Origin: Rhodospirillaceae bacterium
GTDB taxonomy: Bacteria; Pseudomonadota; Alphaproteobacteria; MPNO01; UBA2964
DNA: 11,536 bases
Direction of reading: 5' to 3'
NCBI GenBank assembly: GCA_018660305.1
Contig: JABJKO010000163.1
Span: 1-11,536 of the forward strand
The notes under the pieces are model-generated. The model made no database searches and had not been told where the DNA came from. It saw only the letters and a list, made by a program, of their open reading frames with translations. Position numbers and translations under genes: made by a program. Positions 5,868-11,536 of the stretch are shown here, piece after piece (within the stretch, counting starts at the first letter, position 1; every line of letters begins with the position of its first letter).

Positions 5868-8216
5868 TTATTTAGCAGACTGCAGTGCCTGCCAGATCCG
5901 GTGCGGTGAGGCGGGGGCATCGAACTCGGTGATGCCGCGGACCGACAGCGCGTCGAGGATGGCGTTCATCACCGCCGGCATGGAGGCCCCGTTTCCCGCT
6001 TCGCCACAGCCTTTCACGCCCAGCGGATTGGTGGCACAGGGCACGTTGCGGGTGGAAAAATCGAAACCGCACATATCGTCGGCGCGGGGCATGGCGTAAT
6101 CCATGTAGGAGCCGGTCAGCAACTGGCCGTGGTCGTCATAGACCGTGTTTTCCACCAGGATCTGGCCGATGCCCTGGGCGATACCGCCCTGCACCTGGCC
6201 TTCGACGATGAGCGGATTGACCACCACGCCGAAATCGTCGACCACCGTGTAGCGGAGGATTTCCACCTCGCCGGTCTCCGGTTCGATTTCGACCTCGCAC
6301 ACGTGGCAACCGTTGGGAAAGCTCGACGGGCTGGTATCGTGCACCGCCTTGTGATCCAGCGATGACGGCACGCCATCCGGTAGATCATTTGTTTTATGAA
6401 GATAATCCGACAATGACATGACATTAATGGATTTATCGGTTCCTGCGACGGTGAAGTTTCCGCGCGAAAATTCCATATCCACCTCGGCGGCTTCCAGCAC
6501 ATGGGCCGCGACCTTTTTGCCTAAATCAATGATCCCGTCGGCGGCATCGACGATGGCATTGCCAGCCCCGACCAGGGTTTTCGAGCCCCCGGAGCCGCCG
6601 GCGCCGGCGCTCATCTCGTCGGAATCGTTCTGGATCACCTCGATTTTGTCATAGGGCACGCCGAGTTTTTCGCTGAGGATCTGCATGAAGGGCGTGCGGT
6701 GGCTGGTCCCCATGTCCTTGGCACCGGTCACCAGAGCGACGGTGCCGTCGTCGCGGAACCTTATGTCAGCCAGTTCGCCGGCCCCACCGGTATTTTCCAG
6801 GTAGTTGGAGACGCTGATACCGCGTAGCCTGCCGTTGGCCGCCGATTCCGCACGGCGCGCCTCGAAACCCGCCCAGTCGCCGCGTTTCAGCGTTTCGTCC
6901 ATCAGGGCTTCGAACTCGCCGGAATCATAAGTCTGGCCGTTGGGCGCCTTCCACGGGAAGGCATCGGGCGGGATGAGGTTTTTGCGGCGCAATTCGACCC
7001 GGTCCATGCCCATTTCGCGGGCTGCCTTGTCCACCAGCTGTTCCATGATGTATTTGGATTCGGGGCGTCCGGCGCCTCTGTACGGACCGGTCGGCACGGT
7101 GTTGGAGAACACCGCCTTGGTGCCATAGGCAAAAGCCGGCGTCTTATAGACGCTGATCAGATTTCGGGAGATGACGCCGGTCATGGGCGCCGGGCCCATG
7201 CCGGTCAGGTAGGCACCCACATTGCCGACGCCGCCAACCCGAAGCGCCAGGAAATTCCCTTCCTCATCCAGCGCCAGATCGGCATAGATCATGCTGTCGC
7301 GGCCTTGATGATCGGCGACGAAACTTTCCGCGCGGTCGGCCGTCCATTTGACGGCACGGCCCAGCTTGCGCGCCGCGTAGAGCACTGAAATGGGCTCGAT
7401 GAAGGCCGCGCCCTTCATGCCGAAGGATCCGCCCACATCGTTGGAAATGACCCGGAACTTATCCGGATCGACCTTGAAGATCGCCTTGGCCAGCACATTC
7501 TTCGGACCCATGACGCCCTGCGACGGCATATGGATGGTAAAGCGTTCCGTGGCGGCATCGTACTGGCCGATGATCGACCGGGGCTCCATGGCGTTGACCA
7601 CCATGCGGGTATTGTCGATGCGGGCGCTGGTCACATGGGCCGCGTCGGCAAAGGCCTTCTTGGTGGCCTCATCGTCGCCGATAAAAAAGTCCAGCGATAC
7701 ATTGCCGGGGGCTTCCTCATGCAGTTGAGGGGCGCCGTCTTTCACGGCGTCTTCGGCGTCGGTGACCACAGGCAGGGAGGTGCAATCGACCATCACGGCT
7801 TCAGCCGCTTCCTGCGCCTGGGCCGTGGTTTCGGCGATGACCACCGCGATAGGCTCGCCCACATGGCGCACCCGCCCCACCGCCAGACCGGTCCGGGGCG
7901 GCACAATATAAGGACTCCCGTCCCGGTTCTTTAAAGGAAGCCCGCTGGGGATATTGCCGATACCGTCGGCGCGAAGATCGGCGCCGGTATAGATGGCCAG
8001 GACGCCCGGCATGGCGGCAGCCGCCGTAATGTCGATGGATTTGATCTCACCATGGGCGATCTGGCTGCGGGTGAAGCGGGCATAGACCTGACCGTCTATG
8101 TCGGTGTCATCGGTATATTGGCCGCCACCGGTGAGCAGGCGCGCATCTTCGGTGCGAACCACCGGCTGGCCGATATCGAATTGCAGCGGGACGTCGGAAT
8201 TATTGTCGGGTGCCAT
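5868..8216 (-). CDS. Xanthine/CO dehydrogenase-family molybdopterin-binding large subunit (candidate nicotinate hydroxylase subunit)
   Basis: A 782-residue molybdenum hydroxylase large subunit, full length for the CoxL/XdhB family. The start is the ATG at 8216, 4 bases after the enamidase stop; an in-frame ATG at 8288 would overlap the enamidase by 68 bases and add a low-complexity tail. The N-terminal fumarylacetoacetase-like a/b hammerhead domain spans about residues 20-150 (RTEDARLLTGGGQYTDD). The cofactor-binding part shows VGGSFGMK (261-268), PYRGAGRPE (378-386), and GVKGCGEAG near the C-terminus, whose Glu739 is at the catalytic base position. PYRGAGR rather than AYRCSFR excludes a form I CO dehydrogenase. 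Such enzymes hydroxylate N-heterocycles or aldehydes using water. Pairing with enamidase suggests nicotinate to 6-hydroxynicotinate, but substrate is inference. The 2Fe-2S and FAD subunits normally encoded alongside are absent from this window. Confidence 0.88.
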   Translation of the reverse strand: MAPDNNSDVPLQFDIGQPVVRTEDARLLTGGGQYTDDTDIDGQVYARFTRSQIAHGEIKSIDITAAAAMPGVLAIYTGADLRADGIGNIPSGLPLKNRDGSPYIVPPRTGLAVGRVRHVGEPIAVVIAETTAQAQEAAEAVMVDCTSLPVVTDAEDAVKDGAPQLHEEAPGNVSLDFFIGDDEATKKAFADAAHVTSARIDNTRMVVNAMEPRSIIGQYDAATERFTIHMPSQGVMGPKNVLAKAIFKVDPDKFRVISNDVGGSFGMKGAAFIEPISVLYAARKLGRAVKWTADRAESFVADHQGRDSMIYADLALDEEGNFLALRVGGVGNVGAYLTGMGPAPMTGVISRNLISVYKTPAFAYGTKAVFSNTVPTGPYRGAGRPESKYIMEQLVDKAAREMGMDRVELRRKNLIPPDAFPWKAPNGQTYDSGEFEALMDETLKRGDWAGFEARRAESAANGRLRGISVSNYLENTGGAGELADIRFRDDGTVALVTGAKDMGTSHRTPFMQILSEKLGVPYDKIEVIQNDSDEMSAGAGGSGGSKTLVGAGNAIVDAADGIIDLGKKVAAHVLEAAEVDMEFSRGNFTVAGTDKSINVMSLSDYLHKTNDLPDGVPSSLDHKAVHDTSPSSFPNGCHVCEVEIEPETGEVEILRYTVVDDFGVVVNPLIVEGQVQGGIAQGIGQILVENTVYDDHGQLLTGSYMDYAMPRADDMCGFDFSTRNVPCATNPLGVKGCGEAGNGASMPAVMNAILDALSVRGITEFDAPASPHRIWQALQSAK

Positions 8217-8220
8217 GGGA

Positions 8221-9381
8221 TTAAACGACCTCTGGTAAGTTCTTTGCGGGGGGTGTGTTGCGGCTGCGCTGGCAGGCGATCCTGCCATCGATGATCACCA
8301 TGCCGATACCCGGAATATCGCCCAGATTGACGGCGTCGAGGACGGTGTCGCCGGCCGAATGCTGCGGCGCATCCAACAGTATAATGTCGGCGGCGCGGCC
8401 TTTTTCAATCAGCCCGCAATCCAGTTCGCGCACCCGGGCGGTGTTGCCGGTGGCGAAACAGAACACGGTCTCCGCCGGCACGTCGCCAATGGAGGCCAGC
8501 ATGGCGATGACGCGGATGATACCCAGTGGCTGCACGCCCGAGCCGGCCGGTCCGTCGGTACCGAGGATGACACGGTCCGCCTGCTCGAGCTCGAATGCGG
8601 TCCGCATGGCGTAGAGTGCCGCCTTTTCATTGCCGTTATGGACGATTTCGATTCCCGCGCTGCAGTCCTCGCACAGGCAACGGATCTGATCCAGGGGCAG
8701 GGCGGTGTGCCCGCCATTGATATGGCCGATGATGTCGGCGCCGGCTTCCAGCACGATATCCTTGTCGATCAGCCCGGAGCCCGGAATGGACGGCCCGCCC
8801 GTGTGGATGGTGCTCTGGATGCCGTACTTGCGGGCCCAGTCGACCATAATCTTGGCTTCGTCACCGGCCTTCACGCCGCCGAGCCCGATTTCGCCCAGCA
8901 GGGTCACGCCGGCTTCGGCCATATATTTGAAGTCTTCCTCGACCATCTCCTTTTCGAGGATCGGCGCCCCGGCATGGACCTTGACCAGACCGGGATAGGC
9001 GGAGAACGAGCGCTGCGCGGCAATGGCCAGCGCCACGACGCCCTTGGGATCGCGCGGCCGGCCCGGGAAATGCGCTTCGCCGGCGGAGATCATGGTGGTC
9101 ACGCCACCATGCATGGAGCTGTCGATCCAGCCCACCTGGCTCTGACGGGGCGTCCAGTCACCGGCCACCGGATGAACGTGGCTGTCGATCAGACCGGGTG
9201 ACAGCGCGGCGCCCTTGGCGTCCACTGTGACGGTGGCACCGTCGGCATCCACATTGGCTTCCCTGCCCACATCGGCAATCTTGCCATCGATACACACGAC
9301 CGTATCGGCATCGAGGATCGGCGCTTCCAGTGCCCCCGACAGCATAATCCCGACATTCTTGATGACCAGCTTGTCGGCCAT
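8221..9381 (-). CDS. ena: Enamidase (amidohydrolase family)
   Basis: A 386-residue amidohydrolase, nearly the length of Eubacterium barkeri enamidase as I recall it (about 385). The ATG at 9381 follows GGGAGAGAG; an in-frame ATG at 9396 lacks such a site. Enamidase hydrolyses 1,4,5,6-tetrahydro-6-oxonicotinate to 2-formylglutarate and ammonia with a binuclear metal centre. Visible residues are HVH at 68-70, Glu164 in LLGEIGLG where many relatives have a carboxylated Lys, His193 in TIHTGG, His220 in GHINGG and Asp276 in GTDGP. Segments such as HGGVTTMISAG, HFPGRPRD and the C-terminal SRNTPPAK are, from memory, shared with the E. barkeri enzyme, which sets it apart from generic dihydroorotase-like proteins. 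No signal peptide, so cytoplasmic. It is first in a two-gene operon with the molybdopterin subunit and divergent from the membrane NTPase gene. A related cyclic enamide substrate is possible. Confidence 0.83.
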   Translation of the reverse strand: MADKLVIKNVGIMLSGALEAPILDADTVVCIDGKIADVGREANVDADGATVTVDAKGAALSPGLIDSHVHPVAGDWTPRQSQVGWIDSSMHGGVTTMISAGEAHFPGRPRDPKGVVALAIAAQRSFSAYPGLVKVHAGAPILEKEMVEEDFKYMAEAGVTLLGEIGLGGVKAGDEAKIMVDWARKYGIQSTIHTGGPSIPGSGLIDKDIVLEAGADIIGHINGGHTALPLDQIRCLCEDCSAGIEIVHNGNEKAALYAMRTAFELEQADRVILGTDGPAGSGVQPLGIIRVIAMLASIGDVPAETVFCFATGNTARVRELDCGLIEKGRAADIILLDAPQHSAGDTVLDAVNLGDIPGIGMVIIDGRIACQRSRNTPPAKNLPEVV

Positions 9382-9659
9382 GACGCTCTCTCCCACAGTA
9401 CTTTGTATGTAGACGTATGATTACCCGAGTTCGGGACGCAAGCAAACGGGGTGGGGGAGAAAAATAGTATGGCACGACGGAAGTCGGGCAAGGCGGCCAG
9501 CGGATGTATTCCGGCAGAATAGGATTCCGTCCGTATTACGCAGGTAAATAACTTAAAGGTTGCAGCGTTACGCGGTTGCCTATGTGAATCCGACGTCGCA
9601 TGATGGTTGTCGGTTGGCGAGAGAGTGTTGGTTTCTCTATCGCGCTTGTACCGCCTAGG
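9382..9659. other. Divergent intergenic region between enamidase and the propeller-NTPase gene
   Basis: About 280 bases with no supported gene. It must carry two outward promoters. The enamidase side is described separately. On the plus strand no convincing promoter is seen; TTGCAG (9560-9565) with TATGTG fifteen bases on is too close. A 9-base palindrome, GCGTTACGC (9565-9573), is present. No RNA gene or repeat was recognised. Confidence 0.5.
9418..9445 (-). promoter_or_regulatory. Candidate promoter and dyad of the enamidase operon
   Basis: On the minus strand a TTGCTT (9445-9440) and TAATCA (9423-9418) pair is spaced by 16 bases. The palindrome CCCGA-GT-TCGGG (9424-9435) lies wholly inside the spacer, a place where a repressor, or a MerR-type activator that twists the DNA, would act. 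A direct repeat GTATG (9405-9409 and 9415-9419) overlaps the -10 and the expected start site. Both hexamers are imperfect, so this is a candidate only. Confidence 0.3.
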
Positions 9660-9665
9660 GGAGGA
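9660..9665 (+). promoter_or_regulatory. Ribosome-binding site fixing the GTG start of the propeller-NTPase gene
   Basis: GGAGGA within AGGGGAGGAA lies 7 bases before the GTG at 9673. The frame is open back to a TGA at 9601-9603, but the upstream TTG and GTG codons lack such a site. An unrelated frame beginning with ATG at 9600 is a shadow. Confidence 0.75.
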
Positions 9666-9672
9666 ACAGAGG

Positions 9673-11536
9673 GTGGCCGCTGCAACGCAAAAAGCGGAAC
9701 CTGTGTCATTGGAACCGGATACTCTGGACCCCGGTGGAACGGGCTCTTCTTCGCCGCAGGCCCGCCGCCCGCCGAGCCGCTGGGTATATGGGTTGGTTGG
9801 ACTCCTGGTCGCCGCCGGCAGCGCTTGGCTGGCGTTGGTTCAGGACCTTAAGCCCGGCCCGCTACAGCAATTCTCCATTCTCGATGCCGGCTGGTGGCGG
9901 TATCCCGTTGAGACCGGTTCCTACCGTCGTATGGCGGTGGTTAAGGGGGACTTCAGCAGCATCGCGGGAACGCCGGACGGCAAGCAGCTGTGGGCCGTTG
10001 GAAGCGGCGGGCTCATTCTTTCGAGCGCCGATTCCGGTGGTCACTGGGAACAGCAGACATTCCCCGATATTCGGCCAAAGGCGGGGGCGTCTTTGCCGGG
10101 CACTGTTGTTCACGTGGCGGGCATGGGAGATAGCGCCTTTGGTTATCTGAGGGGAGACGGCACTCCCTCGGCCGCGCGGGCTAATCCGCGTTATGCAGCA
10201 ACCGGTGGATCTTCGAAAAAGCTGCAGAAAAATCGAGAGCAACAAACTCCGCCAGGCTTGCCAAGCCTGTTAGACGTACATGTCGCCGCTGACGGAAAAT
10301 TGGTTTGGGCGGTGGGGACCAGTGGGGCGTTTCTCACGTCCGACGACGGTGGCCAGAAATGGATTGTTCAGAACAGCGGCATCCGATTCAATCTTACTGG
10401 AGTCTCCGCTCTCGCCGATGGTAAGCGCGGTTGGGTCGTCGGTGATCGCGGTACAATTATTGCCTTTGGCAACTCCGTCACAGAATTAATTACGTGGCAC
10501 CCGGTCGGCACGTCGCTGGGTGGTGTCTATATGAATTCCCAGGGGCAATCCGCCTGGATCGTCGGTCGTGGTGGTCTGATCCTCTATCTTGCTGACACTA
10601 AGAAAAATGCAACATCGCAGAGAAGCGGCCTCAAAAATGACCTGACCGGCGTCCACTTTCTTGCCGACAATAAACGCGGTTGGGTGGTGGGGGCACGCGG
10701 CACAATACTCTCGACCGGCGATGCCGGTGACAATTGGGCACCGCGGAACAGTGGCACGAGAAACCGGCTAAACAGCGTTTACTTTGCCGATGAAGGGCGG
10801 CGAGGCTGGGCCGTGGGGGGGCGTGGCACCATCCTCGAGACAAAGGATGGCGGCGCGCGTTGGAGTGCGCAGAACAGTGGCAGTACCAGTGATCTACGCC
10901 GGGTCTGGTTTTCCGCCAAGGGCCTGCGGGGCTGGGTTGCTGGCGTAGGCGGCACCATCCTTGCCACCGATAATGGCGGCAAGAATTGGGCGCCCCAGGC
11001 GATGAGCTTAAACGCCTATGGTAAAGCCTTGCGGGCTTATTTTCGCGACGATCGTACCTGGGGATGGCGCAAGGTCACAAAAGAAAAGCCGGCGCACCTG
11101 GTATATCGGAGCAAAGGCGAAACCGCCTGGCAGGAGGATGATACAGTCCCCGCCCGTTATCCGGCGCCGTGGTTTTTCGTCGGACTGTTCGTTGCAGCGG
11201 GCTTTCTGACACGCGCGGTGCGGCCAGATCCGCCGCCGGTGGTGGGCACCCGGTCGGTCAGCGACGAGTATGCCTCCGATCGGCCGCTGGAACCGGGTGA
11301 CCCCGACCCGCTGCAATTCGGTGAGGTGTCGGCGGGGTTGAGCCGTTTTATCCGAAACGAGAACACCGAGCCTCCCCTGACCATTGCGGTCACCGGCCCG
11401 TGGGGCACCGGCAAGAGTTCGCTGATGAACTTGCTTTGCGCCGATCTCTCGCAACAGGGTTTTCGGCCGGTCTGGTTTAACGCGTGGCATCACCAGAAGG
11501 AGGAGCACCTTCTGGCCGCGCTGCTGGAGACCGTGC
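9673..11536 (+). CDS. Membrane protein: Ycf48-like propeller fused to a KAP-family P-loop NTPase (3' end outside window)
   Basis: At least 621 residues, open at the window end. The GTG at 9673 is set by GGAGGA. Order: a Pro/Ser/Arg-rich cytoplasmic tail (1-36); a membrane helix about 37-57 (WVYGLVGLLVAAGSAWLALV); a presumed periplasmic domain with seven W-x-[VA]-G strands whose Trp lie at 107, 212, 254, 295, 337, 379 and 421, most followed by GTIL, then DGG..W and QNSG, the pattern of Ycf48/BNR propeller blades; a second helix about 500-516 (WFFVGLFVAAGFLTRAV); then a cytoplasmic KAP-type NTPase start with Walker A GPWGTGKS at 575-582 and FNAWHH at 602-607. Walker B and the rest lie outside. 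KAP NTPases are membrane-associated ATPases including PifA and Kidins220. This one may couple an outside signal or ligand to ATP use; function is unknown. It is divergent from the enamidase operon and probably unrelated to it. Confidence 0.82.
   Translation, partial: MAAATQKAEPVSLEPDTLDPGGTGSSSPQARRPPSRWVYGLVGLLVAAGSAWLALVQDLKPGPLQQFSILDAGWWRYPVETGSYRRMAVVKGDFSSIAGTPDGKQLWAVGSGGLILSSADSGGHWEQQTFPDIRPKAGASLPGTVVHVAGMGDSAFGYLRGDGTPSAARANPRYAATGGSSKKLQKNREQQTPPGLPSLLDVHVAADGKLVWAVGTSGAFLTSDDGGQKWIVQNSGIRFNLTGVSALADGKRGWVVGDRGTIIAFGNSVTELITWHPVGTSLGGVYMNSQGQSAWIVGRGGLILYLADTKKNATSQRSGLKNDLTGVHFLADNKRGWVVGARGTILSTGDAGDNWAPRNSGTRNRLNSVYFADEGRRGWAVGGRGTILETKDGGARWSAQNSGSTSDLRRVWFSAKGLRGWVAGVGGTILATDNGGKNWAPQAMSLNAYGKALRAYFRDDRTWGWRKVTKEKPAHLVYRSKGETAWQEDDTVPARYPAPWFFVGLFVAAGFLTRAVRPDPPPVVGTRSVSDEYASDRPLEPGDPDPLQFGEVSAGLSRFIRNENTEPPLTIAVTGPWGTGKSSLMNLLCADLSQQGFRPVWFNAWHHQKEEHLLAALLETV
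9991..11010 (+). repeat. Ycf48/BNR-type coding repeats, about 126 bp each
   Basis: Counting from the Trp codon of each W-x-[VA]-G motif, units start at 10306, 10432, 10555, 10681, 10807 and 10933. That gives spacings of 126, 123, 126, 126 and 126 bases. A first, separate unit begins at 9991, with an insert of about 63 residues (rich in Ser, Lys, Gln) before unit two. The last three units are the most alike at DNA level (GGCAC[AC]AT..TC, AACAGTGGCA). Seven units would close one seven-bladed propeller. Confidence 0.8.

Noticed and set aside
5868..8216. Form I carbon monoxide dehydrogenase large subunit
   Set aside because: The active-site loop reads PYRGAGR, not the AYRCSFR loop of form I enzymes, and no CO dehydrogenase accessory genes are seen.
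8359..9201. Long plus-strand open frame (280 codons) opposite the enamidase gene
   Set aside because: It is the antisense shadow of a gene with full amidohydrolase motifs; no family signature or ribosome-binding site is seen.
9600..10150. Plus-strand frames starting with ATG at 9600 and 9734
   Set aside because: Both are out of frame with the propeller-NTPase gene, which is open from 9604 to the window end and has the ribosome-binding site and domain motifs.
9673..11536. Calling the KAP NTPase gene an anti-phage defence system
   Set aside because: KAP includes PifA, but no defence partner genes are visible, the NTPase domain is truncated, and the propeller-helix layout does not match a known system.
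1..11536. CRISPR arrays, tRNA or rRNA genes, insertion sequences
   Set aside because: No short regularly spaced direct repeats outside the coding repeats, no cloverleaf-like sequence and no transposase signature were found by reading both strands.

Overview
The window looks like chromosomal DNA of a GC-rich proteobacterium, most likely an alphaproteobacterium of Rhodospirillales type. The basis is the high GC third positions, the style of the chemoreceptor (HAMP, acidic and glutamine-rich linker, signalling hairpin), and the flavin reductase, CoxL-type and AA_synth families present. This is an inference from sequence character, not a database match. There are eight supported protein genes, two of them cut by the window ends. 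No RNA gene, CRISPR array, insertion sequence or attachment site was seen.

Left part, plus strand (1-2744): a tight operon. It holds the C-terminal half of a 6-hydroxynicotinate reductase-like protein, a UPF0280/ApbE-like protein starting 1 base after it, and two tandem paralogs of the AA_synth (DUF1185) family joined by a TAATG overlap. It converges at 2744/2789 with a minus-strand FMN-binding flavin reductase (2789-3508), which has its own candidate TATAAT promoter. A strong intrinsic terminator at 3597-3630 separates that gene from a minus-strand methyl-accepting chemotaxis protein (3653-5497). The extracytoplasmic domain of this receptor carries a c-type haem motif, CVNCH. An AT-rich gap (5498-5867, about 32% GC at 5581-5730) follows.

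Middle-right, minus strand (5868-9381): a two-gene operon of an enamidase-like amidohydrolase and, 4 bases downstream, the large molybdopterin subunit of a xanthine/CO dehydrogenase-family hydroxylase.

Taken together, Mo-hydroxylase, 6-hydroxynicotinate reductase and enamidase are the first three activities of the reductive nicotinate pathway known from Eubacterium barkeri: nicotinate to 6-hydroxynicotinate to 1,4,5,6-tetrahydro-6-oxonicotinate to 2-formylglutarate plus ammonia. The locus is therefore probably for reductive catabolism of nicotinate or a related N-heterocyclic acid. The UPF0280 protein keeps ApbE-like motifs and may install a covalent flavin on the reductase. The AA_synth pair has no assigned step. 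The Fe-S and FAD subunits of the hydroxylase and the later pathway enzymes are not in the window.

Right end, plus strand (9673-end): a separate, divergently transcribed gene, open at the window end. It encodes an N-terminal membrane anchor, a Ycf48-like propeller of about seven near-identical-length repeats (about 42 residues, 126 bp), a second membrane helix, and the start of a KAP-type P-loop NTPase. This is the most unusual architecture in the window.
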